64,000 nucleotides of DNA, taken from NCBI GenBank assembly GCA_018873225.1, contig JAEILZ010000002.1:1984001-2048000 (forward strand), in the 5' to 3' direction. The notes under the pieces were generated by a model. That model was not told where the DNA came from and did not search any database. It was given only the letters and a program-made list of their open reading frames with translations. The position numbers and the translations under genes are program-made. The DNA is from [Phialemoniopsis] sp. UDSM-2020. Its lineage: Eukaryota > Ascomycota > Sordariomycetes > Thyridiales > Thyridiaceae. Below are positions 1 to 11,687 of this stretch, one piece after another (position 1 is the first letter of the stretch; every line of letters starts with the position of its first letter).

Positions 1-650
1 ATTCTTCATAGAAGCAGGATACACTCTGACATGTCTCAATCACCTCGGACGGAATGGAAATCAGTCAAATTGAACGGAGCGAAAATATTCCCCCGCAACT
101 ATGGTTGCTTTGTATTTATATAGGTAGGTACTTAGTTACCATCTAACTGTCTTTGTCAAATGAAGGGAACATCGTGTCAGCCCCAGAGGGAGAAAAGGAC
201 AAAACCGCACCGGCATCATCTGCCCACCCCACGTCGAAAAAAAAGCGCTCAACCCAGAAACAGACCCGGGCTTTCGCCTTCTAAATGAAATCAAGCCACC
301 CCTCCTAATCCAACCGTTCGCCTGATAATCCCAATGCCTTCCCAATTCATTTCTCCCTACTGTACAAGAGGGGCCCGGAGATGCTGCTGACACGATAGAT
401 ACACGAGGGATGACGACCCTGCGCTGAAGCTAGCCCTAACATAAAGCAAAACAAAACCAAATACGCTTTCATGATAGGACAGTGGCCAAAGACAATGGCT
501 TCCAATAATACAGGAGCAGAAAAGGACCACTCCAGCAAGGACCCATTGGTGCGCTTCGACCACTGTAGGAGCCGACATTAAGAATCCTGCCACGAGAAAA
601 AATTGTACATGCCGAAGAAGAAAAAACGGGAGCGATTCATCGGCTTTCCC
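1..650. other. Downstream flank of the zinc-finger gene
   Basis: No convincing gene is visible. The stretch lies downstream of the minus-strand zinc-finger gene that ends at 651 and probably holds its 3' UTR. The short open frames here overlap on the same strand and show no recognisable domain or splice pattern. Confidence 0.5.
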
Positions 651-3231
651 TCAGCTGGTGCCGAAGAAGACATCGTCTCCGCTCGTGTACATACCGTACT
701 CGTCTTCGAACTTGCTGCTCAGCATCATCCCTGAAGTGTCAAGGGGGACCATGCCGTCCTCGTTGGTAAACGCCTTGAGCAGATCCTCATCGAGCGACAC
801 GCCCGAGCAGTTGCCAATATCCACACCACCGCTAGCACATGCCGACATCAACGGAGCACTCAAACCGAGCGAATCATCTGTGCAGCTCGAGTTGGGATCC
901 AACTCAAAGAACCGCGTGTTGCCAGAAGAAGGCGGTGGTGAGCTCGACGCTGAAAGTTCGGGCGGGGTACCGGGGTGGTGAGAAAAGTGACTTGCTACGC
1001 TCTTCGCCGGGGAGTGCGGGTGCGAGGGCAGACCATCCATGATGGGGTCCTCCCCGACGAGCGAAAGGTGCGAGACATGCGAGTAGTGGCTCATGTTGGA
1101 GGGAGACGTGATGTGCTCTGGTGACAGGGAAGAGAGCGCCTCGCCGAGGTCGACGGCTGCAAGGCCGAGGCCAGGCATTGGTGCCGAAGAGACGGCAAGC
1201 GAGTTGGAATTCATCGTGACGGTGGCCGCTAAAGATGACCCGCTGTCGGGAATTGTCATTGCCACATCCATCACATCGTCGAAAGGCTGCTCGTCGAGGA
1301 CGTTGTCAAAGACACTGTTGGGCGAAGTGGCCGCAGAGCAGTCTGAACAGCCAGATTGAGACGTTGCCGAAGGAGATGACCCAGCAGCTCTGATCCTGTT
1401 TCGGGTGCGAGCCGACTTGTCGAGCCGGGTGTCCATGTCGGGTCTGTGCTTGCGCGGGCGTCCGCGCTTTACGACCTTGCGCACAATACCGTCAAACGCG
1501 CCGATGCACATGCCGCGTTGGCGATGGCGAGTCAGAGCGTCGTGACGAGCGAAGCTGTTGCCGCACTCGCAAGGATACGGCTTGATGCCGGTGTGGATCT
1601 TTGCGTGTCTCTTGAGGTCATGCTGCCGAACGAAGCACTTTTGGCAGGTAGGGCATTGGTACTGGCGGTCGTTCAGATGGGTCTGGACGTGAGACTTGAT
1701 GTTCTCCTTGCGGCCAAACTTCTTGCCACAGTCCTCGTACTTGCAAAGCCACTTGCCATCCACGGGGTCAGGTCCCTCAATGAACTGAGCGATGTCTTCG
1801 GTGGTCACACCGGTATCCGTCTTGGTCTCCTCGATGTTGATGCTGGCAATGCTTGCGGCACTGGCTGCACTGGCCATGGACTCGGTTCGACGATGCCCAG
1901 AGCCGTGGTAAGGAGGCGACCCGCCATCGACTGACGATGCGTTGCTCTGGTGATGTGGTGACATAACCGCAACTTGGTCGTAATCGACAGCACGCAGACC
2001 GGTCCTGTTGTCAAAACCTCCGCTGCCAATCTGCATGTCGGGAGTGGTTGGGTTCGACGGGTGCGTGGTCGCGGGCGACATCGTAAAGGTGTCGATCGCA
2101 CTGGGCAGGCCGTCGTAACCACCATTGTTGATCTTCAGGAACTCGGTGTTGACATTGTTCATGTTCATGAAGTCTTGTGCCGACATGGACATTTGCATGT
2201 TGTTCATGTTGATGGGAGGTCTCATGCCGGCCTCGGCTTGCTTGCGCATCTCCTGGAAGATTGCCGACGCCCTGTTGGATCCTCTCCTGTTTGGCTTGAG
2301 AGTCTCCTCCATTGACTCGTCGTAGTCATCCGCAAATCTCGACAGTCTTGCCTCCTGCTTCACCATCCTATCATGAGGTGTATCCATTGGTGTTGGGGGG
2401 AAGTAGTCTATAGGACTGTTAGCGACCAAGTGAAACTGACTGAGCGTACGGGCGCAACTCACGTGTGGCATTCTGGTTGGGAGGCGTGACGGGTCTGTGA
2501 GGACCTTCCATGGTCATACCCTCAAACTTGCTGACGCGGTCCATGATGCCGTTGCTGATTCTCCGCGAGTTCCGCCTGCTGCTCGACGTGTCTCCCTCTG
2601 AGATCCAACCCTGGGAGTTTGGGGAAGCGTCTGGGAACGTGATAAACGTCGGCGAGGACAGGGTGCTCTCGGGAGCGAACAGCTCAAAATCTTGGGGACC
2701 GGCCATCTCGTTGGGGAAATTGACCTGGTTCCTCTTAATCATGACATTGACGGGTCCGCCATACATCTGCTGGTAGGGCACGTTGATGCAGTCCTGCTGC
2801 TGTCCGCCAGGGACACGATCAAAGCAGGCGGTGTCAAATCGGTGTTGAAGTTGTTGAGGCGTACCCTGCGGCGAGATCAAGAAGGTCTCGCCGTGGGCCG
2901 CGTTGGGGTAGGGCTGGCCTTGGCCCGGGCGCACTATGCGTTGCTGCTGCGTTTCTCGCAAAACATGCTGTGGTGTCGTTGATAATCCTTGGTTAGTAGT
3001 AATACTTACTGTTGTGAATTCCTGCCGACTAGGCGTTGGTGGCGAAGTCGATTGTCGTCGAATATGTTGTTGTCGTCGGGTGTCCAGGCTCATGCCTCTT
3101 CGGTGGGACACGTGTTGTCGGGGTACATTCGGCAGGTTGGGCATCTTCACCGCTTCGAATGCCGTGGGCGTCGAGTTTTGTCGTCGGTGTTGCCGCTGGC
3201 GCGGATGAAGATTGGTCGGATTGGACAGCAT
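651..3231 (-). CDS. SWI5/ACE2-like C2H2 zinc-finger transcription factor
   Basis: Nuclear DNA-binding regulator with a triple C2H2 finger of the Swi5/Ace2 type. The fingers lie near residues 458-545: WLCKYEDCGKKFGRKENIKS begins finger 1, a CPTCQKCF finger follows, and the third is a PCECGNSFARHDALTRH finger. A basic KRGRPRKHRPD tail comes right after them. The rest is low-complexity, rich in Ser, Pro, Asn and Gln, as is usual for such activators. Three exons are proposed: 3231-3010, 2967-2463 and 2407-651, giving about 827 aa. The second intron (2462-2408, GTGAGT to TATAG) restores the frame. The first (3009-2968) has GTAAGT and a TACTAAC branch site but is only 42 nt and a multiple of three, so retention or a later acceptor is possible. 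The start MLSNPTNL is followed by a basic RRGMSLDTRRQQ block that I associate with fungal members. In yeast the family drives late-mitotic and daughter-cell genes; the role here is inference. Confidence 0.87.
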
Positions 3232-4977
3232 TGGGAATGCAAGTCGAGTTCGGAAATGTCGTTTGTCGTTTCAAAGTGTTCGCAGTTAAGCGTACCTATC
3301 AATTGGTTCCGAGACTGGAGTCGACGATGTCAGAACTTGTTGTCCTTTTCCTCTTCGAAGCTCTCCGAGTACTCACCTCACGCAGCGCAAGCCAGTAGGC
3401 CGGGCAAATGGGATCTCGTGGTCGTACTCAGTCGGCGAGCGACTTTGTAAGACCCAGATGGATATTGATGTTTATACGCCTTGTTCAGGCGGGGATAAGG
3501 TTGAGAGAGCTACTTCAGTTGCGGCTTCCCAAGGAGGATCTCGAGAGAGAGAGGTTGTTCTTGTTTTTGGTTTTCTCTTGCTTCTTGGTTTCTTTGGAGA
3601 TTTGTCTGTGCAAAAGTGTATGTGTTGTACAAGTTTTGACAGAGTAGAACTTTAGGACGCGGTTGGTGATGGTGGAGATGTGATAGCAGTTTATGGCATG
3701 GTCGCAGTTCCCCCAGGCGATCGATGCGAATGTTGATGGTCGTTGCCGGGCAACGCCTCTCAAATTCCAGCGAGTCAAGTTGATCAGTGGAGATCTGCCC
3801 ACCTTCAGGCACCCCCCTGTAGTGTCTCGATAGGCGCTGACGGAATCCGCCCAATTGGACCCGCCATAGTGCGTCACGGCCTGCGAGAGACCAGCTGGGG
3901 GCGCCGAGGCCCGTGCCAACTGAAACCTTGCAGCGCCCGTCCCGGCCGCCACCCACCCTGTCAAGATTTTAACCTGCCACCCTGCATTCGACAGACAGGG
4001 AATACCCGCCTTGTCTACCTCGATGGAGTGCATTTAATTCAATCTAATCGTACCTCGATGATGCCGTCTTGTTGATTCAGCTCGGCTCTCTCATTGAATA
4101 GCATATATAGTCGAGTAACCCGACATTATGCCGTCAAGACTTACTGATATCCACAATACAGCTTTTGGCGGGTCTCCCAATTTGCCTCTTTGTGGCCAAT
4201 TTGCTTCATCCCAAGCAAGCTACACTTTATTCTGAGACAGTCGAATCTCGTCTTCGAGAGTTTGCTTCTTGTCCGCTATATTACATCTGACTTTTATCGT
4301 TCAATATTAGCCCTCGGTATAGCTTTTCCAGCAACTCCCGCACCGAGCCTCGATGTTGTTGCTATGGAACCGAACCTTTTCTCGCCATGGTTCACAATTC
4401 TCCCCAGTACTTTTCGTATTGCTAGGCACGCCATAAACAAAACACACCCAGACGATAGCCCACTCACTTCTGCTCAATTCTTCCTGCTAAGCCGAGGAGA
4501 TGTATTTGGACCTGTAGGATTCTGGCTGGCTCATTTATTCGTATTCACTGTTTCCGGTCACTCTCCTCCCTCCTCTCGTCGTGCGGGAAAGAAGGTTCAT
4601 CATCCATGATTTCCAGTGAGGCAACGAGAGGCTCACGGGCCATGCTAAGTTTGCAGCACGACTGATATGAAGCTATAAGTGAAGCATCAATGGCTTCTGT
4701 ATGCACTTTGGTACCCAGACCTGTCAGCAATCGTGCGGACTATCATGAGTATGAGTATATTCCTTCGTTAGCACTCATGCTGCAATTCACCTCTGTATGA
4801 ACCTGCACACGGGATGATTGCACGCCGCTCACATCTACCCAGTGGGAAGGAATCGTTCCGCTCGTTGCAGACTTGTGCCTCACTGTCCTCGTGTTATTCC
4901 TTGAGATTATGTTTCATCTCGAAACATTGACTTGTTATCCGCGCATCCGGACACTCATCAGGGCCTGAGCGATGGGC
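3232..4977. promoter_or_regulatory. Upstream region of the zinc-finger gene
   Basis: About 1.7 kb without a gene I can support. The part next to 3231 is rich in short pyrimidine and purine tracts, as in the long leaders of fungal regulatory genes. A TATA-like CATATATAG lies near 4101-4110. Open frames of 100-170 codons here overlap one another on both strands and have no recognisable domain. Confidence 0.4.
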
Positions 4978-5182
4978 TTACACAGCCCCGATAGAGGCGG
5001 CAAAGTCTGCTTGCCCAGAGCAAAAGACTGCGCAGGTGACGCCATTGGAATGCTGAGAGACAAATTTAGGATCAGACGCTCTCACTGCTGGGGCAACGGT
5101 GTGTGTTTGAAGAGAGCATTGGAATGTGCGCCCTGAGGTCAGGAATGCGGGCGGAGGGCTCTGAAGACCACTTACCGCCCAT
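4978..5182 (-). CDS. Possible two-exon small Cys-containing peptide
   Basis: Tentative. An ATG in good fungal context (CAAAATGG, ATG at 5182-5180) opens a 7-nt exon. A 43-nt intron follows (5175-5133: GTAAGT donor, CTGAC branch, CTCAG acceptor). The second exon runs to a stop at 4978. The product would be about 53 aa with three cysteines, beginning MGGRTFQCSL and ending ASIGAV. I recognise no family. The same stretch also reads through unspliced in another frame, so this may be the tail of a larger gene or a relic. It sits just downstream of the SGNH/FG-GAP gene's stop on the same strand. Confidence 0.2.
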
Positions 5183-5483
5183 TTTGACAGCCTGGTAGTC
5201 GTAAGCACCTCAGTAATTGTCGAGCTTCCTGATGCCCACGACATTAGGAAGGACCATGGGATCGGTGTATCACAGTAGGTAATGTGTTGCAAGCAAACGC
5301 CTTCAAATCTATAGTCTCCATATAGGAACGCATACAAGTTGGCAACATATACATATTGCATCAGACAATGAAATGTATTGGTTGTGCAACGCACTTTTAT
5401 GCAGACTGATTTCTCTGATTGAACTGTTATCAAAGCTCCTCAGCCCTTTGCTTCTGAAACTAGACCAAGAAGATGCTCCCGCA

Positions 5484-8400
5484 TCAGGCTGCGTAGTAAT
5501 CCTCCCTTGGCAACCCACAAGCTCTCAAAAAGTCAGCGTCAGAGAGATCAAGACCTCCAGCACGCTTGCCGTCAGGGCAGTACGTCCCCTCGCTGGTGAT
5601 GGTAAAGTCTGGTTCGGGATCTTCCTTCTTACGCAGCCCACAGGAGGTGATGACCTGGCTAGACTCGCTCTGCTTGAACATGCCCGAGATCGGGTACTTG
5701 AACGACTTGCCGCTCTTGAACTTGTGCTCTAGCGTGGCCTGGTACGCCAGGTCGACCTTGCTGTTCAGAGCGACGGAGCGGCACCTGACGTGCTCCTTTG
5801 GTTTGACGTCCACATTCACGTCGTTGGTCAGCGTCACTGTGCGCGTTTCCGAGTCCGCGCGGTTGGAGAATTCCTTGGTGATAGCTTTGCCGATAAACTT
5901 GGCCGACTCTTCGTACTTGAACTCGGGATCAAAGGACCCAATGAACGGAACGCCTGCCTTAGCTTTGAGCGTAGTGCCGATTGTGTGTGAGATCTCGCCG
6001 CCGAGCTCCTTGCCAGTCTCCCACCCGCCAGTGAGCGTCGTTCCTTTTCTGACGGCGAGGGACACACGGTGTCTGATCCTCAAGTCTCTATCGTCAAACT
6101 CGTTGAAGACGTCGTAGATCGACTCGACTGCCACCATCATACGTTCGGAGAAGGGCAGCTTGTTTAGCTGGTCGAATGTCGGCTCGAACGTCACTTGATC
6201 GATGGTGACATGCTCCGTTCGTGAGTCGGAAAAGAAGGGAATCAGCATGTCCACGCCGTCGCCTGCTCTAACGTCAAATCCAAGGAGCATTCCATCACCG
6301 TCGCCTCCACGATTGACACGAATCTCGTTGGGCGAGTGGCCGTCGGCGGCACCGGCGTCAACCCAGCAGCCCACCCGGCTCCCGTCACTTGGACATACTT
6401 GCGGGACACTCATCACAATGCGAGCCACAGCGTTGTCCCAACCACCGTCCCAGAGAGAAAACCGTTCGAACGGGTGATACAAGGGGTCGTATTTGATGAT
6501 GCCGTTGCCCGGGGAGATCACATCGCCAATGCCGACCTCCATCTCCGAGTTGTCTGTGAACACGACTTTGAACTCGCTGACGATCACCCGTCCAGACTTG
6601 GCGTAGATCTGTTTGGGGAAGACGCCTCTGTTCCACTTGGCAAAACACTGCCGTTTCCCACCATTCTGATTGCCGACGATGGATAGGGGAGCGAAGAAAT
6701 CCGGCAGAGGGTTGCTAGGGCTCCATTGACAGTTGTTGATCTCGGGCGGGTATTGGATGAGCCCATGACCAGGCGGCAGGTCGGTCTCCCATCCAGGGCG
6801 CTTGATCTCTGGGGTCCAAGTGTCACCGCCGCCGCCGCCATCTCCGCCACCGCCGCCGCCGTCACCGCCTCCGTTGCCGGGACCAGGCGGCGGCGGGAGA
6901 TCAACGGGTGGTAAGTTGGGATTCACGACACCGCCGTCATCGCCGGTACGATCTCCCTCGCACATATTGTACCATGTTTCGGCTTCATTCGTCCACGTGC
7001 CCTTGATACTGTGTTGGTCTGCCCTACCGTTGCCATCCAAGTCGGGGTAGAACTCGCAGGTGCCAGCCTGGGAGCCGGCATAGGCAGGGAACGGACCGCC
7101 GCCGGGCTGCTGTTCCCACTCGAATCTCGAGCCACCGATATCCCGGCGGCCAAGATTGTAGTAGACCTTGCCGTCACCATTGAATTTGTCGACCCAGATG
7201 GTGTCCGCCTTGCCATCGCCGTCTACATCAGCCCAGCGGAGGTTGGCCCGATCGTGGCCCTTGGCGCTCTTGAACTGGTCAATGAACGTCCAACCGCCAT
7301 TGCCGCCCTGGGTCCATCCCCAAGTACGGCCGTCCTTCTCGATGCAGAGATAGTCCGTCCGTCCACTGCCGGTGATGTCGGCAAAACGTACGGGGAGATC
7401 GTGGATTCCCAAGCCGCGCTTCTCGGGACAATACAGGGACGGAGCTGGGTTGGCTTGGTACTCCCAACGCCACCCACCGCCGGGGCTGTAGAGATTCTTG
7501 AAGACAGACACGCGGTTTTGGTTGTCGGGATTCACCCAGATGATGTCGCACTTGCCATCACCATCCCAGTCCGCGAGATGCAGATCTCGGCGGTCCAAGT
7601 CCTTGCCGACAAAGTCTCTAGGGTTGAAGATTTTGGCGGATGGGCCCCAGAAGCTCTCCGTGCCCGAGATAAAAGTCTTGCCCGCGTTGGGGTAGATGGT
7701 CATGCTTCCTTTGGATAGAACCCATACGTAATCATCGCGACCATTGCCCGTCATATCGCAGTACTTGTTGCCGTCCGCCACCAGCTTTGTGCCGCCAGAC
7801 CCAACGTTCTTGTAGACGCGCATCTTGAACTTGTGCTTGTCGCCATCCTTTTCGTGTTCCATGAAGACATAGTCTTGCTTGCCGAGAAGACCGAAATCCT
7901 GGGGCTCGCCGTAGATGCGTGCAAAGTGGATGCGGTCCCGGACACCATCACCGAAGCCTCCCATGTGGGTAGGACCGCTATTCGAGTTGCCGTTGAAACC
8001 CTGGCGCCAGGCAACGTTGAGACCGTCGCCTTCGCGTCCACGAGCACAGCTACGGGCATTCGTCCAGGTGGTGGTCTGGCCGTTATCAGACACCCAGAGC
8101 CAGTCGTCTCGACCGTCGCCGTTGATATCCTCGAATCGAACGCCACGGAGGTCACCCATCCCTTTTCCGGTGAACCTCAAACCCAAGGCCTGCCAGTACT
8201 CCGGCTTGTCGTTGATCCAGCCGTTGCGCCAGACCCGGATGTCGCCGTTGGACGCCAGAGCGCAGTAGTCGGCCCTACCGTCGCCGTCGATATCGGCGAG
8301 GCGGACCTGAGCTTGAGGATAACCTGGCTCAGCTTGCTTCCAAAGACCAATATTGTTGAATGAGGGAGGATTATTGCCATTCCCATTCCGGAGATTAATG

Positions 8401-9724
8401 CTTGCGAACACGTCACCATTTGGTGCGATACAGGCGAAATCGTCCAGACCGTCGCCATTCACATCAATGAAAACGACGCCACGAGGGATGCAGTTGTCGG
8501 CAACGTTAAGGTCGTTGATCTTGGTGAACTTGCCGCCACCGTCGTTCCTCCAGACACCATACCGAACCGAGTCACCCTGTTCGAACCACCCGACCAGGTC
8601 GTCACGGTCCTGTCTGAACAGACGCGCAAAGAACCACTGATCGCGGTCCCAGTCGCTAGTGATTGTGAGGATAGTCCCCATATCCTGACTGTTGTGGCGG
8701 TAAATGCCGTCGTGCTCTCCGCTGCCTCGTTGCGTGAGGCCACCCGCCCAGACGCCGTCACCGGCCGTCTTACGGCAGTTCTTGTCTTGATTGACGTCCT
8801 GCATGGGCCCAGGTGGCTTGATCCGCGCATCTCTCTCGGCAGCACGGATGCCCGCCCAGAAAGATGCAGCCATCTTCCTATAGCCTGCATCGCCCGGGTG
8901 GATGCCATCAGGGACCTCTCCGGGAGTGATGGAAGACATGTCGGCAATGTAGATGGACCTGCCCTGGCTGGCTAATTCCCGGACCATGGATCGGTAGTTG
9001 TTGTTGACCGTGTTGCATACAGCGCCGGCATCGCCATTGAGCGGCAGTAGAGTTGAGACGATGACGACCGTGTCTGGCGAGATGTTTCTCCAGAGATCCT
9101 CGATCATAGACCTGAGTCTATTGTGTTGGTTTCCGTTGTCAACTAAGCGGATACAGTCGTTGGTGCCAGCGTTGATGACGACCACATTGGGCTTGTACTT
9201 GTACGACTTCTTGGACTCATCATGGATCTGGTCAATGATGTAGCCTGAAACAGCCTCGACATCCTGTTTGAATATTAGATGGGTTTAGTTTTCTCATTCA
9301 CACATCCAAGACTCACGTTATCTTTCATGCTGCCGCCGTTCTTAGTTCCAACCATGTTGACATCATATCCTGAAAAGCGAGCCATATCTCGTAGAAGCTT
9401 CCGGAAACTGTTGAAACACGTTAATCAGTACGTGTTGACCGTGAGAGACTTCCTATAGGAGACAGGATCTACAACGCACCCGTTGCCATCTCCAGATCCT
9501 ACACCAAAGACTGTCGAGGCACCCAAGGGCATGATACGCAGTTCACCCTTTGACTGACGTTTCCCAAACTGCGATGGACCAGATGGTTCAAGTTCATCTT
9601 TCCAACGAGTAAGGTTGCTGTAGTCAGGAGTGTAAGGAGAATCGAAGCTGTGTGGCAACGCAGTCACGAACGACGTCAACCCCAGAAGGGATGCAACAGA
9701 CACAAAGCTTTGCAGTAACAACAT
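5484..9724 (-). CDS. Secreted SGNH hydrolase / FG-GAP repeat / aerolysin-like fusion
   Basis: Exons 9724-9480, 9407-9317 and 9263-5484 join in phase (introns 72 and 53 nt) to about 1371 aa. Residues 1-22 are a signal peptide. An SGNH-type esterase domain follows: block I PLGAST with nucleophile Ser70 (Ala replaces the usual Asp), GTND at 145-148, and the catalytic pair in PDGIHPGDAGY (Asp231, His234). From about 320 to 890 there are many FG-GAP/VCBS-type repeats with calcium-loop motifs such as DVNGDGLDDF and DIDGDGRADY, predicting a beta-propeller. A Pro/Gly-rich linker near 900-930 leads into a C-terminal region of about 440 residues. Its first part resembles a beta-prism lectin weakly. Residues about 1190-1320 have the Ser/Thr/Val alternation and KPKEHVRC turn typical of aerolysin/ETX-MTX2 pore-forming folds. 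The SGNH and FG-GAP calls are firm; the aerolysin-like call is inference. It is probably extracellular, acting on polysaccharide esters or cell surfaces. Confidence 0.9.
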
Positions 9725-9821
9725 GACTGCTGCGGGCTCAGGTCAATACCCAAGACTTTGTCTTGGATGCAATGACTGTGCTACAGCAAGGACACATGGT
9801 GGCTCGCTCGGGATCATTGCG

Positions 9822-9830
9822 TTTTATATA
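9822..9830 (-). promoter_or_regulatory. TATA box of the secreted SGNH/FG-GAP gene
   Basis: On the minus strand this reads TATATAAAA, about 100 nt upstream of the signal-peptide ATG at 9724. Position and sequence fit a core promoter. Strong TATA boxes are typical of inducible rather than housekeeping fungal genes. Confidence 0.5.
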
Positions 9831-11687
9831 CTTGGAAAATCCTTGGCACTCTTGAACTTCCGGTGGAACAGTCTCATTGAGTCCTGCTTTGAAATCAGGA
9901 GTCTCTCCCTTTCTACAACTGTGATGTTCCTCATCCAAGTATAACGATCTGGGTAAATTAGGCACCTATAGTAGGGGCACTTATCTGTTCACGCTTAGTT
10001 AGCGGGATAACCAAGCTGGGGATCGAAGTTTAATCTTGCAATCTTTGTCGGGGAATGGTATCCTTGTCGTCTAAGGGCGTCTGGCGGGTAACTCACTCCT
10101 TTACTCCACTCACAGGGTAGCATTTACCAAGGCGGAGGGAGGTCAGATTGGCCGTTTGAGTTGAGAACTTGATGATTCGGTCATCTGAGCATTGCACTTA
10201 TCAGACCTAGCCTTACGCCAAGGCTATTGGGGGATCTCACGATCCAGGGTCCTCCAGGCTCTTGGTCCGGGGCTAAAGTGGCGTGGTCTGTGCCAGTCAT
10301 GCAAGGTCCGGGATCCTTTCTGATCTTGAGTGCTTATGCCTAGCCTTAGTTGGGACGATGGATTGCCATTTACCATTGACCTGCCAGACTGGTCTGGACT
10401 AAGTCTATGCATAGCTACCATTGCCTTCATCTCACGCACGCGACACATCACAACCCCTACCGAGTAGGACTGGGAGGTAAGTAGAAGGAAAGTCCAATTC
10501 ATACACCGAGATGCTTTGGGAGCTCGGTGTATTCGTTTGACAGCAGATGCCACGCAAGCAACACATTGGCAAGGAGATGCATCACAGATGCCAAGTATTC
10601 ATACTGAAGTGGTACCACAAAGCCGTCTCTATATCTTCACGCTTCGAATCAACAACCGAGGGCCGAGCCCGTTGACTGACGAGCGGCGTATATTTCGTAT
10701 CAGCGTTGCTTCCAATCAGTCAAGCCTGAGGAGGTGCGATTAAAGTTTGGTGTAAGGTTTCTAGTCTTGGGGCTTACTGCAAGCGATCGACACGTGGTCC
10801 TCAACATGATCATCACCCACTTGCTGCATCTTGACGCAGCAAGAGTGCCTTCCCGTCGAGGGGGACATATGACTCCGTGGCTGTGGAGGTTGGGGTAGCT
10901 CCCAGAGAACATTTAATGGAAAGTGGAGTCTAATTAAGAGGTCCCGGATAGAAAATAAGCACAATCGTCTGACTGCATTGCCAAGGCCAGCAAAGCCTTC
11001 GGTTGACCGAATGAGGCAATAGTCTAATCCTCAACTCGCTGGTCAAGCCTCCCAATCCTGCCAGGGTAGGATGGCTGCGTGGGAATGGGGGTGGAGCACC
11101 AACTCCTAATTGTTTTCGTGACAAGGTCTAAGACCCGTCCTAGTATAGTAGATGGAAATCATATTCAATGTCAGAGAGGCCATTATCAGTTCGATCGTGT
11201 GATCCCTTCTGAGAGACTTGATAGGTGTGCTCGTACATGCAGGGATTCGTTGAGTTGTTGTGTGTTGGGACCCCCCCCCGCGAAGGAGTGACCAAGTCGG
11301 TGCAGAGTAGGTGCCCATTTCAGAAGACGGTTCGCGCCCGGAAGAGCCTCGATTTTGTGGGCGGAATGGGCAGCAGTGCCCCGAGCACCCATGAATTAGG
11401 TTTATAATTGATGATAAAGTCAGTTTCAATAACTCAAAGCAAAGGCCAAATGGCCTAGCGGCGAAATTGGGTGGGTGGTCCGATGCCTGAGCCTACGAAA
11501 GCCAACTCTGGGTCCTTGATAAGGGGTCATCTGATCGAACCGCGCATTTGGGGGGTTTCTTTTTTGTCAGTTTCTTCTTTTTTGAAACTTTCTCCCTATG
11601 CCAACATGATATCATCATAATTCAAAGTGTGATAACTTAGATCCAATGCAGAGTAACGAACCACGTCCCCACATCAAAGGAGGTTCA
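9831..11687. other. Intergenic, no gene seen
   Basis: Nearly 1.9 kb between the 5' end of the SGNH/FG-GAP gene and the 3' end of the alpha/beta hydrolase gene. Only short overlapping open frames occur and none has a recognisable domain. A short C-run lies near 11271-11279. I see no repeat or mobile-element remnant. Confidence 0.45.

Noticed and set aside
4190..4609. 139-codon plus-strand frame in the intergenic region
   Set aside because: Average composition, no domain, no splice context; could not be supported as a gene.
6826..6900. CCG/CCGCC-rich run resembling a repeat element
   Set aside because: It is coding: it encodes the Gly/Pro hinge of the secreted fusion protein.
7011..7718. 235-codon plus-strand frame inside the FG-GAP region
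   Set aside because: Antisense to repeated GAC/GGC-rich calcium-loop codons of the secreted protein; repetitive shadow.
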